DNA from: Blastocladiella emersonii ATCC 22665
Lineage: Eukaryota; Blastocladiomycota; Blastocladiomycetes; Blastocladiales; Blastocladiaceae
DNA: 64,000 bases
Reading direction: 5' to 3'
Assembly (NCBI GenBank): GCA_025594325.1
Contig: JANHCV010000004.1
Location: 310,001 to 374,000 of the forward strand
The translations under genes and the position numbers were made by a program. This document shows positions 1 through 10,639 of this stretch, piece by piece (position 1 is the first letter of the stretch; each line of letters opens with the position of its first letter). Below the pieces are notes generated by a model. It was not told the DNA's origin. It did no database searches and saw only the letters and a program-made list of their open reading frames with translations.

Positions 1-127
1 GGCCCAAGCACATCCAGTTCCACGGCACGATTTGGCACTTGGGTTTGACAAAGTAGCATCTGCCCCGCCCATCAGCGTTTGGGCCAAGATTGACGGCGCC
101 CAGGGAAAACCTCGATTCCCTGGACTT

Positions 128-508
128 TTAGATTCGTGGCCTGACAACGTGGTTCCGCTCCCGCTCGAAAGCGAGTAGTTCAAGTTTGACCTGATCAACT
201 GCACGCGGCCGATCGGGACTCTCAAGAAAAATCAGCTTCCACCAGGAGTTCAAACCGTTGGCATCCAGCAGTCCCCAATTGTGCCTGCATACGCGCTCAC
301 CTGGCACGGAGTGCAGGGCCAGACGCGCACCAAGGTCATCATCACCTGTGATCTTATGCCGATTTGGATGCCTGTTGACTGACACGCGCTTTACGTCGCG
401 TTTTCTCGTGTCACGACACTTTGCGGCATCAACCTCCTGACAAGTCTCACCGACGCGCACCACGCCTAGTTCTGCTGTCCAAATGACGAAGCGCACGCTG
501 AAGATCAA
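128..508 (-). CDS. hypothetical open frame, possible exon
   Basis: An open frame of about 126 residues with a mixed, protein-like composition and no low-complexity runs. It includes a stretch reading GLLDANGLNSWWKL near the middle. I recognise no domain. There is no clear promoter and the AUG choice is uncertain, so this may be an exon or a chance open frame. It is the only plausible coding signal in the first 700 bases. The left window edge could cut off a neighbouring gene. Confidence 0.2.
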   Translation of the reverse strand: MIFSVRFVIWTAELGVVRVGETCQEVDAAKCRDTRKRDVKRVSVNRHPNRHKITGDDDLGARLALHSVPGERVCRHNWGLLDANGLNSWWKLIFLESPDRPRAVDQVKLELLAFERERNHVVRPRI

Positions 509-748
509 CGACGCAAGGACGTGTCAGCCGCGATCATGACGGCCATCAACAGTGACGCGTCTGGTACAGACTTCTTACTCTTTTTGCTCGCTGTGATCTC
601 CTCTTGCGCGTTTTATAGCAACAGACGCGAAACTCATTCGCGCTCACGCGGCACCATTACCAATAAACGCCGCCGCACATTTATCATTCATCATTCATCA
701 ACGCGTGATTCGAGGTGGGTTGAGTTGAGGTGGAGTGAGTTGAGTTGG

Positions 749-918
749 GTTTAGTTGAGTTGGGTTGGGTGGGGTTGGGTGGGGTGGGGAGGGGGTGGGG
801 AGGTGTGGGGGGAGGTGTGGGGGGAGGTGTGGGGGGAGGTGTGGGGGGAGGTGTGGGGGGAGGTGTGGGGGGAGGTGTGGGGGGAGGTGTGGGGGGAGGT
901 GTGGGGGGAGGTGTGGGA
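749..918. repeat. G-rich minisatellite, 12-bp unit
   Basis: About ten tandem copies of a 12-bp unit (GTGGGGGGAGGT) run from roughly 801 to 918. They are preceded by a less regular GGTTGGG/GGGTGGGG tract from about 717. The G-strand is the plus strand and has regularly spaced runs of 4-6 G, so G-quadruplex formation is plausible. The open frames across it (Gly-Val and Cys-Gly repeats, or His-Thr-Ser-Pro on the other strand) are products of the repeat. Confidence 0.9.
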
Positions 919-1571
919 TTGAAAGCCCAGCACAGAGGGGAGCAGTTCCTAACGCTTCTGGTCGCCCAAGCTTATTGCGCCATTCTTTCGGCCCTGCGCG
1001 CTGTCAGCTCTTACAGATACTGGCACTGAAATTAAACACAAGCACCTGAACGCGCTGCTCAAAGACGAGATGATTGATCCAAGTCATGATTGAACGTGTG
1101 ATGCAGGCCACAAACGCCACTGCCGAGTTGGGTGGGCGCAGTCGAGTCTAGACAGCAATTTGCGACCCAGGAACTGCCACGGTTCGGCATCCTACAGGAA
1201 CGCGCGCAGGGATCATGCCAAGCGCACAAGTAAGGGGGTAAGCGCGTCACACCACTGCGCCAATGTGGCGCAACCAGAAAGAAATCAAACTATGTCGTGA
1301 ATGCAGAGCCCAAGCCGGCGAATGTGTTTCGCAGCGGTCGTTGTGCTCTACGCGTCGTCCAACAAGCTTTGCGCTGTGGTATGCCCAGGTGGCAACTTTT
1401 TGACTGTAAGCGGATACACTACACAACAGAGAGCTGCCGGTAGTAACTTTAGGATTGCGGTGAAGAGACGAGCTGTATTGCCCTGCGTTGGCAGCAACCG
1501 CTATGCTGGACTCTAGCCGTAGTCCTTTATATTACGTTTGGAGCCCGAAGGGATGTGCAGCAGCACTAAAA
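919..1571. other. no gene seen
   Basis: Short open frames only, none with protein-like composition beyond about 70 residues. No repeat unit or RNA gene is recognised before the tRNA that follows. Confidence 0.5.
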
Positions 1572-1644
1572 GGGCATATAGCGGAGTGGATACCGCGTCA
1601 GTTTCCGGCACTGAAGGACCCAGGTTCGAACCCTGGTATGCTCG
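1572..1644 (+). tRNA. tRNA-Arg(CCG): tRNA-Arg (anticodon CCG)
   Basis: A complete cloverleaf. The acceptor stem GGGCATA pairs with TATGCTC (one G-U pair), with G as discriminator at 1644. The anticodon stem TCAGT/ACTGA closes a 7-base loop TTCCGGC, giving anticodon CCG for CGG codons. The T arm is CCAGG-TTCGAAC-CCTGG. A T-run (CTTTTTT) follows directly and fits a Pol III terminator. No intron is visible. Confidence 0.93.
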
Positions 1645-2051
1645 CTTTTTTGCCCTGGAGCATTTTGTTTGTTCCGGTTCAACGCGTCGAAATCGAATTG
1701 ATGGTTCTCAGCAGTATAGGTAGGCTGAGTTAATGTCGAGCTTAATCTAAATTCGGCTATCAATGAGCTCAAATTCCCATGACGCTCCAGATCCAACTTC
1801 TCTGGCTTTGACTTAAGCTCCAACATCCAACCTCCAACCTCCAATCTTCGTTTCTCTGACTCCAACTCCGACTCTCTGAATCCCCGCATTGGCCTCAGCT
1901 CAACCTAAAATGAGTTCTCATATTGTAGTGTAAGTCTCCCGTCTGAACTGCCAATTGTGAGGTGAGTAACCAGCTGTAGCAGGAGATGCTTGTCAAGTCC
2001 CAAGGGGGATCGACCAGGTCTAGGTGCTGAGCGGCAGCGAGGCGAGGAACA

Positions 2052-2240
2052 AGTAGTCAGGGTTGTGTATTCCTGCCTTCGGCCCCGAAGCAGGGCTGGG
2101 TGAGGGGAGAGAGGATGACAAAGCGGGGAGCGGCGACGCGGGAGCGCAGTGGGCCAGCGAGACGGTTGCGGGCGTAAACACGCAAGATCAGGTGGACGAT
2201 CACCACGATCGTCAGCACATCAACGACGCGTAACAATGCT
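2052..2240 (+). repeat. dispersed repeat family A, copy 1
   Basis: A stretch of about 190 bp that recurs in opposite orientation at 11,897-12,090. Shared blocks include AGGGTTGTGTATTCCTGCCT, GAGAGAGGATGACAAA, CGGTTGCGGGCG and CAACGACGCGTAACA in the same order. Roughly 75-80 percent match by eye. There is no coding content; it is probably a short interspersed element or the end of a larger one. Confidence 0.75.
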
Positions 2241-2589
2241 GGCTGGTTACTCACTGCTTTTGCCTGCTGCTGTGCCACCCGCTCGCGCAACCTGTTGTGC
2301 CACAACAACTCCGACTCCAGCTTTATTGCTTGCGCCAGCCACTTCAACCACTCCGTCTCTATATTTTTGTCAGATACTAGGGGTGTGTACGTTGCATACT
2401 TTGTCCCAGCAGTAGGTGAGTAGGCTGGGCGAGTCAGTGGTCCGGCTAGAACGTCAGATAGGCAAGGCCGGCGGTGATCTTCTCAGAAGTAATGCCTTGA
2501 ACCACCATCTTTGTCAACGTTTACGCGAGCTCGTGTCGAATTGGAGGCCCATACTCTTTCAAGGAGGTCCGGAAGAACTTGCACTTGTA

Positions 2590-2880
2590 CTAGAACAGAG
2601 AGAGACCAAGGCAACACCCGTGTTTATTGGCGGCCATCGCCTTACATGCGTTGTGCACCAAGTTCTGTGCCGTAATCGGGACCTCAGCACTTGAGTTGTT
2701 GAGCTTCTCCAAATCCTGAAGGGGAAGGGCGCTCGCTCGTCTGGAGTGGATGTACTCGACACCGCGTTCCAAGACGTTGCAGTTGTGGAGATGTTTGAGG
2801 ACGTCGTGCGAATGACAAATTTGAATCCAGTGCGACTCATCAATCGCGACCAGCGCTGGCGTCAGTCTGAACGTAACCAA
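2590..2880 (-). CDS. possible exon or gene remnant, unknown
   Basis: An open frame of about 96 residues with a protein-like composition. Near its start is LTPALVAIDESHW, which faintly resembles a DEAH-type helicase motif. Nothing further in the frame confirms a helicase. A related DNA stretch (TPALVAI in translation) lies on the plus strand near 4,110. I treat both as possible fragments of an old duplicated sequence. Confidence 0.2.
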   Translation of the reverse strand: MVTFRLTPALVAIDESHWIQICHSHDVLKHLHNCNVLERGVEYIHSRRASALPLQDLEKLNNSSAEVPITAQNLVHNACKAMAANKHGCCLGLSLF

Positions 2881-4039
2881 GAGTTGATTATTCCTTGAAA
2901 ATTGACCGATTTATCGGTTTCTGCTATCGTAGAGGTATTGTCGACCAGTCCAGTCGCTGTGGGCGCGCGGATGAGCTCAACACATTTGAGGACGAGGTCT
3001 TGTCAGTTTGGAGACCACGCGTCCGTCTCGCGACGGCTACTGTGTCCCACGACTCGCACAGCTAGCCCTCCAAAATGTCGATTTCATTTTCAGACCTATT
3101 CGAAGTCAATGCATGGAGTTGGAGAGTCTAACCTGCAGTCCCAGACGTAGAACGGGCGAAGGAGGTCGGAGGTTGGAGCTGTGGTCAGTGACGCGTCTCC
3201 CACTGCTGCGCCACCCGACCAAGCCACCCCCTGTGCCACCACCGCACAGTCCGGAGCTTCGTCGAGCTGTGTGGGTGCTCGAATGTGCTAACACGTCCAA
3301 GCTGCAGCTTCAATTGGCCGAGTTGTAGCTTAGAGGGTTGGAGAGTTGGACAGGTCGAATGTATGAGGCCATTGAGACCGCAAGTTGGAGTACCAGTGCA
3401 CAGCTGCTGTGGGTGGTCGTAGCGAGGCGGTAATAGTATCGGAATTTTTACTAGACCGAGTCGAAACCATTGCGGGAAGTCATAACGTTGGACCAATTGC
3501 TGAAGTCAGAGAACTCGAGGTCTGAGGTCAGAGCTCAGAGTCGGAGCTGAAGGAGCTAGAGGTCACGGGAAGTTGAGCTCATTGATAGCCCAGCTTCAAG
3601 CCGAATTCAGCTCGGGAGAAACTCAGCCTACTGCTGAGAATCAGCTCCATTTGGGCCCCAAGTCCTGTTCAATGTTGAAGCTCAGCTATTGTTGAAGCTC
3701 CTCCGTTCCAATCAATCCTTGTGACTGGTCATATGCAAGCTAAAGTGTTGCTGCAACTCATTAAAAAATAAAATATGATCTGATGCAGGTTGAAGGCGAG
3801 CAGCAGAGGACGAAGCAAACGTTGGGGCGCAACAATGGCCAGTGTTAGGATTTGGGGTCCAGTCCTGACCTCAGCTGGCCTGTGTCGCAGCCCGCGTGAG
3901 ACAGCCGCGTTACCACACGTCCCTTGCACGGCCGCATGAGGCCCCGAGCCAGGACGCGTGTCGCGTCTCTCACCGCCCGCGGCGCGCACCAACGCGTCTG
4001 CCAGCGCGCCCCGCTGTACATAGCCCAGCGGGCCCCCCG
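2881..4039. other. no gene seen; AGCTC-rich tract
   Basis: No convincing coding frame. Positions about 3,510-3,700 are rich in AGCTC/GAGCT words on both strands and look like decayed low-complexity sequence. A change to higher GC and CpG occurs around 3,880-4,030. Confidence 0.4.
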
Positions 4040-4312
4040 CTAGCAAGGAGGGGACTTTGAAGAGTCATCGTTGAGCTGTGATCCCTGTCTCAACAGCCCA
4101 CAATCAGCGAAACCCAAACCAACGCCAGCATTGGTTGCAATTGGTGGTTCGCTTTTGGTTTGGTTGTCTTCCTCGTCCAGCAGATACTGTAGTCGGGCGG
4201 CGCGGATTTCAAGAACATTTTCAAGGGTCCGCGCAACTGCAACTGCAACCGCTCGCGTGGCGTGGCCAAATAGATCCGCTTGCATCAAGCCAAGGTCATA
4301 CTGGGCCAGCAT
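4040..4312 (-). CDS. possible exon, unknown
   Basis: An open frame of about 90 residues with a helical, acidic stretch including ARLQYLLDEEDNQTK. Composition is protein-like, but there is no recognised domain and no verified splice partner. It may be an exon of a minus-strand gene or a remnant. Confidence 0.2.
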   Translation of the reverse strand: MLAQYDLGLMQADLFGHATRAVAVAVARTLENVLEIRAARLQYLLDEEDNQTKSEPPIATNAGVGLGFADCGLLRQGSQLNDDSSKSPPC

Positions 4313-4689
4313 CTAGCAGCTCGAATCTAGCAGCTCGACAATTTGACTAAAAAAAACGTTCCCATCATGGCGCAGAACTTGATGCGCGACGCGTGAAACA
4401 CAATGGCCGTTGCAAAACACGCGCGTCGCCTCAGGCTCCAACCTGACGGGATCATTTATTTCGGATGCGTTGGTCTTGTCTGCAAGCCCTTTGTAACAGG
4501 ACCACTACTATGGCGACAGTGTGTTGTCAAGAGCAGCGGGTTAGAGCAACAGCGGTTGATGCGTGCTCAACTTTGCAATACTCCTCCCATCAACCAAGGC
4601 CAACCACATCCCATCAACTCTCACTCAAACGCGTGTGTTTGCGGTTGTTCTTTCAGCCAGCATCAGGAAACCGGGAGGAGCTAGCTTGG

Positions 4690-5062
4690 GGCCTGCTAGT
4701 TTTGGCTTGCGCTGGATGACACGTCAGCTGAGGTCCCGTTTAGCCAACGTCAGGGACTTTTGCTGTCTGACTCAAGCTGGGTCTAGCTCACTCGTCATTA
4801 GCCAGCGATAGCTGACAGCTAGACAGGGATATCCAGCGCTAGCCAAGGTTTCTGAGCTGGCAATCAGCGAACGTTGGACAGCTGATAGCTGATGGCGAGC
4901 TAGCGACTCGCTAATGTTTTGCTAACAAGAGCTAGCTGAGCGGAAGGCTGGCTTCTCCGCCAGCGGCAGGCCTGATCGCTGGGCTGATCGCCAGCTAACC
5001 GCAGCTCGGCGCAGCCCAAGTCAGCTAGCGCTTGCCCCGACCGAGCTAAAACTGCTTGCATT
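4690..5062. repeat. AGCT/GCTAGC-rich low-complexity tract
   Basis: The words AGCT, GCTAGC and CAGCTGATAGCTGATGG recur many times on both strands in about 370 bp. Because AGCT is its own reverse complement the tract can fold extensively. There is no fixed unit length and no coding frame. Confidence 0.6.
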
Positions 5063-5215
5063 TAGCTTGATCGTCGCTCAAACAAGCTCATTCAAGCAGT
5101 CGATGAAGTAAACGCGAGACAAAGATAGGAGAATGTAGCTCGAGCGGCCCATGTATTAGACATGGCCACTGCAATCAGACGCTCGCGTCAGCCAGCACGC
5201 AGGTGCCGCCGCGCC

Positions 5216-5334
5216 TCATTGCTTGCCGAGCGGGTCCATGAGGCCACGGATCTGCTTGGCCTTGTCCGCATTTGCGGTCAGCTTGGGGATCAGGGCCTTG
5301 CGCGCTTGACCGTCTGGTTCTCCTGCCTGTGCCT
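5216..5334 (-). CDS. possible terminal exon, unknown protein
   Basis: After an acceptor-like CTAG, a 119-nt segment reads as 39 residues rich in Lys and Ala, including KALIPKLTANADKAKQIRG, and ends in TGA. A possible upstream exon ends near 5,782 with a GTACGC donor and an acceptor-like TGTAG near 5,722. The KALIPL-like wording echoes the better supported exon at 8,070, so these may be related or belong to one gene. Support is composition and splice-like sites only. Confidence 0.25.
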
Positions 5335-6601
5335 CTAGTTGGGCGAGTAGTGTCAGTACATGGCCGCAGTCAACAATTGGCAGGAGACGCGTACCTTGGG
5401 TACGAAATTGGTATTACGCGAGGAGCAGCGTCTGGACACATACGCGGTCAAGTGAGTTGCATTGCGCGTCAAGGCGCGCAAGTTGAGGGCGTACTGTGTT
5501 GCTGCCGTGTGCGCAGCTGTAGCAAAGGCGTTCCTGGTGGTCCGTCAAGAGGCGGTGGGACGCATGGCACGTAAGGACCGCAGTCTATCAAGATGGCGAA
5601 TGAGAGGAGGCAAGTCAGAGCCGCGTCAGCTGTGGAACCAAGTTGAGCAAACGTACCTGAGACGTGGGCGTGAGCCGCGTGGTGGCCACAAGCGGACCGC
5701 CTGAGCTAGTCCACCACCGCTCTCTACAGTTGTGCGCGGTGAGGCCAAGGCACGCGGTGCTGACGCGCAGCGGAATGCGTACCGTGATGCGTGCAGCAAG
5801 CTCAATGGCCAGGGTATCTGTGAGTCAAAAGGCTCAAGACCACTGACTTGGACGCGCGCACGCGGCTGGCTACACAAGCGCCGCCCAGTCATTAGTCATT
5901 AGTTCCACTGGTTCACGCGCGCGCGGTTGACGCCGCAGCGGGTGCGTTGCCTCGCGCTGCACTGTGCCCTGTTGCTGCAGGATAGCATGCAGGTGGAGCC
6001 AGCGCACGACAGCGCGCCGCGCGCGCGTGAGACACGCGCACCCACGGCAACAACACAATGGTGGCAAGATAGCACCCATGGCGCCATGACGGCGGGACGG
6101 CTCACGCATTGCAGTACGGTGGCAAGCGTTGCCAGCGGCAGCGTGCCAGGCTTGCGCCGCAACGTTGGGCGTGTCTGGAGCCAAGCTTGGCGACGGCAAG
6201 GATGGCGTAGCAAGGGGGCAGCGGTGACGGTGGCCGGCGAGAGTGCTGTGCTGCAAGGGTATCAAGTACTTCATTGCGGGGTGGACGCATTGAGAGAGCG
6301 GGAGCGGGAAGCGACCGCCGCGCGAAGACAAATCCCTCAGCTCCCAAACGCGCGTGCCAAAGGCTGCCAAGTCACCAGCCCAGCTACTTCATGTGCGGAT
6401 GACCCCCACGTGTTTTTGCAACGCGTCTCGCGGCCCGTCTCGCAGTCAGCCGAGCTGCAACTCCCTGACGCTAACCTTGCGCAGCTCAGTGAGTGGGCAG
6501 CACCATTGGCAGCAAAGCATGGGGAACAAGGAGAGCAGAATTACAGCAAAGTCAGCCTCGCGGTCTCAACAGCAGGCGCGCGAGCTTACTCACTCCTCGC
6601 C

Positions 6602-6850
6602 GCCTGGGTAGAGTGAGTGGTCGGCCTCAGCATTACTCTCATGCTGGGCCAACTTGTTGCAGTGGTTGAAGATGTCGCCACTTGCTGGCCCCTGCAACAC
6701 GTCATTGTCCGCAACGTCGCCCGCCATGTTGTCCTCAAGCCGGTGCTGAGAGGCTGGTCGTCGTTGCAAGATCCAAGAAAGGGGCACTTGATATGACATA
6801 ATTCCTTGTTGGCACAGAGCGGGTGAGGCAAGCACGAGCGGGCGCGTCAT
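6602..6850 (-). CDS. possible exon, unknown protein
   Basis: An open stretch whose last 50 residues look protein-like (for example GDIFNHCNKLAQHESNAEAD). It ends at a consensus donor GTGAGTAAG near 6,600. The upstream boundary is unknown. It may belong with the segments at 5,216-5,334 and 7,538-8,261 on the same strand, but two tRNA genes lie between them. Confidence 0.25.
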
Positions 6851-7153
6851 TGCGGTGTCATCTTCATCACCACGCTCTGTTACAGCATTGCCTTGCCAGT
6901 ATATTCCGCGACTGTCGCGCTAGAGGTTAGCCAAGGAAAGCCTGACTCAAGGTGAGGTCAGCTAGACCCAAGGGATAGCTAACTCAGCCCTTGAATCAGC
7001 CTGGGTCCACCTAGCCTCCACCCATTAGCTGAATCCTCCCGGATTCCTGATGCCTGGACGCAGCGCTCCACCTCTTCCTACTTGCTTGCGCTGTCCCAAG
7101 AAATCATTTGAGGTTTTACGCTATCAACTCTTTTGTGGGACCGGATGGACATC

Positions 7154-7225
7154 AGCGTCTTGGCGCAGAGGAAGCGCGCAGGGCTCATAACCCTGAGGTC
7201 GTAGGATCGAAACCTACAGACGCTA
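7154..7225 (+). tRNA. tRNA-iMet(CAT): initiator tRNA-Met (CAT)
   Basis: A complete cloverleaf. The acceptor stem AGCGTCT pairs perfectly with AGACGCT, so the first pair is A1-U72. The D stem is GCGC/GCGC and the anticodon stem CAGGG/CCCTG closes loop CTCATAA (anticodon CAT). The T arm is GTAGG-ATCGAAA-CCTAC. The AUCG T-loop in place of TPsiCG and the A1-U72 pair are known hallmarks of eukaryotic cytoplasmic initiator tRNA. A run of 11 T follows at once, a strong Pol III terminator. Confidence 0.95.
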
Positions 7226-7275
7226 ATTTTTTTTTTTTCCAACGCATGGTAAGTGTGACGGAAGAAAAAAAAGGT

Positions 7276-7346
7276 GTCATCTCCCAGAATCGAACTGGGG
7301 TCGCCACGGCCACAACGTGGAGTACTAACCACTATACTAAGATGAC
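7276..7346 (-). tRNA. tRNA-His(GTG): tRNA-His (anticodon GTG)
   Basis: Read on the minus strand, the acceptor stem GTCATCT pairs with AGATGAC. The anticodon loop TTGTGGC gives GTG, and the T arm is CCCAG-TTCGATT-CTGGG. On the plus strand the A-run at about 7,263-7,272 becomes a T-run terminator for this gene. It converges on the initiator tRNA gene about 50 bp away, each with its own poly-T terminator. Confidence 0.94.
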
Positions 7347-7537
7347 TTGCTTGCTAGCCTATACTACAGGTTTTAATTCTGAAACTAGTTTGAAGAACTT
7401 CATAGTGGACAGCTCCCAGAACACGCTTGGCAGAATAGAGACCAAGGAGACTCATCTATTCGACGTTTGATCCATGCAACGGACACCTCAAGGCGGCATT
7501 CAAAAAGATATTTGCACACACAACACACGCATGAGGA

Positions 7538-8261
7538 TTAATTACATTGGCCGTATCTTGGAACACAATCATCAACCTCTTCCCGCTTGACAATCAATCT
7601 GCTCAACCGTTCGTTTAGCAGTAGCACAACGACCCAGCGGTAGCGCGTTTGCATCCAGCAGCAGGGCCATGGCCCCGTGTGCATACTGATGCACATGCAC
7701 AGCGTGCGCAACCTGCCATGGCCCCTGAGCAGCACTTGCACGCAACGGGGGTGGCTGGGAACAGCACAGACTTGGAGGCCAATGCTGGCAATGGCATTGA
7801 GCAGCACACGCCAGCAGTACTGGTGGTGGCAGCGCGCTTCCCCTTGGCAGGTGGTGGCAGGGGGTGGCGGCAAGCGGGTGGTGGCACAGGTTGGCAAGAT
7901 ACTCTGGCGCTGCTCAATCTTGTTTATGGAGCGCAGCAGGACTGTGAAGCGGCACTCGTTCTTGCCAACGCGCGTGCACAGCTCCTTGTTCTTGATGGCA
8001 AGCGGAATGAGGGCCTTGGACATGGCAGCTGCCGCCTTGACAGTGGCAGGCAAGTCGCCACCCTCGAGGTCTGGAAGCAGGAATGCAAGTTGTGCCTGTT
8101 GCGCGCGTGAGTCTCAATTCGCAAGGCGCAGAGCTAGTTTTTGTCAATGCGTGTGCGTACCCTCAAAGATCAAGCAGAGGTGGTCAATCTGCTCTTGCAG
8201 CGCCTTGATTGGTGCAGACAAGTTGTCCAAGTGCAACATATTGGCAGTGTTCTCTATCCTG
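7538..8261 (-). CDS. spliced gene fragment, unknown helical protein
   Basis: Two exons fit well. The exon 8,261-8,161 encodes IENTANMLHLDNLSAPIKAL and continues to a GTACGC donor. A 90-nt intron follows, with acceptor TTCCAG, and the frame resumes at 8,070 in phase. Exon 2 reads DLEGGDLPATVKAAAAM and then KALIPLAIKNKELC. The frame stays open to a TAA at 7,538, but the last 100 residues are rich in Cys, His and Pro and may be intron or antisense to repeats. The 5' end is not found: an acceptor-like GATAG precedes 8,261, and a GTAAGT donor for an earlier exon lies near 8,510. The protein is helical and I do not recognise the family. Confidence 0.4.
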
Positions 8262-8699
8262 CTATCACACAACGTGGATGGGGGAGAAAGACCCAGCAAG
8301 GCCATCAGCACGCATATCTTGTACAAGCCAGCTGCTTGCTGCGCATGTCCAGCCTGTGGCAGCTGGAGGCAGCATGAAGCTTTAGCTTGGGCAAGCCAGC
8401 ACACGCGTAGGAACTGCAAGTGTGGATTGGTCGCGTGCATGCAACTGGACGCTGCTCTGCCATGGTACAGCGGGACGTTGCATGGTGTGTCATCAATACA
8501 TTACTTACCAGAGTGAGATGTGGGTGTGCAAGTCGAATCGCACCTGGCAGAAGCGACCAGCTCTAGTTCAAGTGCACACGCAACCGTGTGACCAGCCGCT
8601 GGCGCGTCGCGCCACTCACGTGCGCGCATGCAATCGATTGCATCATCCCCATCACGCTGCAGGCTGACTGCTGCACGCCAATCCGTCAACTCCACTGCT

Positions 8700-9639
8700 C
8701 ACCTTGGGTGGGTGTCTCCGCTCCTGTTCCTCTTGTATATTTTGCTAGTTGCTACTTTGCCTCAATAGACACCTAGTTCTTAGTTCCCTTCCTCCTGATC
8801 TATCTTGGCATCTCCCTCTTCAGCACCTTCTCCTCTCCCACTTGTTTGCGCACCGTAACCAACCTCCCCTGTGCCCAACGCTGTACGAGTCAACCATAAC
8901 TGCTCTTGGGGAGGCGCGGGGCGCACCCAGCCTTTATAGCGCGCAACAGGGGACGGCCGCTTTCACATGCCCTTCAAGCGAAAGCACCGCGCTGGCCGTT
9001 CCAGGCAAAATTGCTTGGTGCCACCACGTGCAGATGAGCGTCTCGCTTTGCCGCGTTGGGACGCATGCGCGATTTTCTTGCGCCGTGTTTCGCTGCTCAA
9101 CCTCGCTCAGCTGCAGGGTAGACAAATAAAATGAATGCGTGAGCGCAGGAACCTGCGGAAATCCTTGCGCACCATGTACAGAGAGTCCATGAAGGTTCTT
9201 GTGGACTTGCAGCAGTGAGCAGTCATACAGCCCTGATTTCTAATAGGTTCGCAGCCAACTTACGCAGAAGAGCCCCGCTGTTCACAAGTCCTGCATCAAA
9301 AGCGTAGAGCGCACCGCCTACTCCAGGAAATAGCCTGCAATGGAACTAGTCAAACAGTACCATCCATCTCACTGTCGCCGTGTACGGTTTTCTACTATCT
9401 CACCATGGTGCGAGACTGTGAGCTTGAGCACGGTCTAGTAGTGAGCCGTTGCGCAGCATCAGCAATCATCTAAACCAAAAGGCTGCTTTTCACTCTGTCC
9501 CGTTTGTACCGCACAGCGTGTTGACTATGGGACAAGCGTGGGCGGCCAAACTGGCCACAGAGGAGACGCGTAATGGCACTATTATTCATTTTCTATTTGT
9601 TTAGGCACTTGAACAGGCCCACACGCAGTTCAAGCGGAC
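8700..9639. other. no gene seen
   Basis: Only short open frames of non-protein-like composition. No RNA gene or tandem repeat was recognised. Confidence 0.4.
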
Positions 9640-9953
9640 TCAACTGGGAGGAAGCTTGGCACAATGGACGCGCAATCTTGGCGGAGAAGAAGATTGAGGC
9701 GGTGAAGAGGTTCACGAGAGGACAACAGGCTGTATATGGTGGCTAATACTAGCAACTGGTCAAAGAAACAAGAGAGAGGGGATGCAGGGACGCGTTGCCC
9801 AATATGAGTGGGCCAACGCGTTGCTTGGTGAGGCGAGGCGGTCCGCGGCGATAACAAAGGAGATCGGCGCGGTGCGCGTGATTCGCGTGACGCGGGCGGG
9901 GTCGCACGCGTCCAGTGGCTGTGGCGCAACGCGATCACGTGCACTTCAACTCG
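9640..9953 (+). repeat. dispersed repeat family B, copy 1
   Basis: About 310 bp that recur in the same orientation at 25,483-25,893. The two share TGGGAGGAAGC, GAGGTTCACGAGAGGACAAC, GGTGGCTAATACTAGCAACT and GTGATTCGCGTGACGCGGGC in order. The right half is nearly identical. This copy has a single GAGGTTCACGAGAGG unit where the other has five. No open frame is shared in a convincing way. Confidence 0.85.
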
Positions 9954-10330
9954 CGCGTGGAATCCACGTATCTGCCCCACCACCACCCCCTTGAAGCAGG
10001 TTTATGGCGCAAGGGAGCAGTGCTGACACGCCGCTCGCGTCACGCAAGTCTATTGCCCCAAGCTCAGGGGTATCCTTGGTCCACCGCAACCTGATGAACA
10101 TGTTCTTGCTTGCAAACGAACAATCATGGATCACAGGTCCTCCCAGCGGTCCAGCGTGTGATTCGCCAACAACTTGACTTGCAGGTGACATCTTTCTGCT
10201 CCACATGGTGGTGACAGCAAGGAGGCTGGATAGCTGTGGCAACAGCAACCAAAGACAGGGTGAGACATGCCCTTGCACGCCAAACAAAGTCTCATACTGC
10301 CGCAGCTGGCTCAGAGGAGAAAACGCTTGG
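9946..10330 (-). CDS. possible exon or remnant, unknown
   Basis: An open stretch with protein-like segments such as FASKNMFIRLRWTKDTPEL and LRQYETLFGVQGHVSP. Its last residues overlap dispersed repeat family B. No domain is recognised and splice sites are not clear. Confidence 0.2.
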
Positions 10331-10565
10331 GCAGTAGGCAGCGGGGACGTTCACGGCCATGGTGCGCTTTGCAGTCATCACAAGCGGGGCAAGTTGAGAG
10401 GATCGCATCCATGGGGGAGTCGCTGTTGTCTTTGGTGATGCCAGTCGCTGTGTGGGGCTCGGTGAGGGTCTAGATCCGGCAGAGTGCGCGTCTAGGGTCG
10501 CCGGATGCCCCGAGGGGGACCGTCCGTGCAAAAACGAATAGGAAACATGCTCCGGGGAGCCAAAA

Positions 10566-10637
10566 TGAATCGTCCGGGGTTCGAACCCGACCCGCAGCCT
10601 TGGAAGGGCTGAATGCTGACCACTACACCAACGATCC
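10566..10637 (-). tRNA. tRNA-Gly(TCC): tRNA-Gly (anticodon TCC)
   Basis: On the minus strand the acceptor stem GGATCGT pairs with ACGATTC (one G-U pair). The anticodon stem CAGCC/GGCTG closes loop CTTCCAA, anticodon TCC for GGA codons. The T arm is TCGGG-TTCGAAC-CCCGG. A short T-run (ATTTTG) follows on the minus strand. No intron is visible. Confidence 0.93.
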
Positions 10638-10639
10638 GA

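Noticed and set aside
751-1029. Gly-Val and His-Thr-Ser-Pro repeat proteins
   Set aside because: Pure translations of the 12-bp minisatellite.
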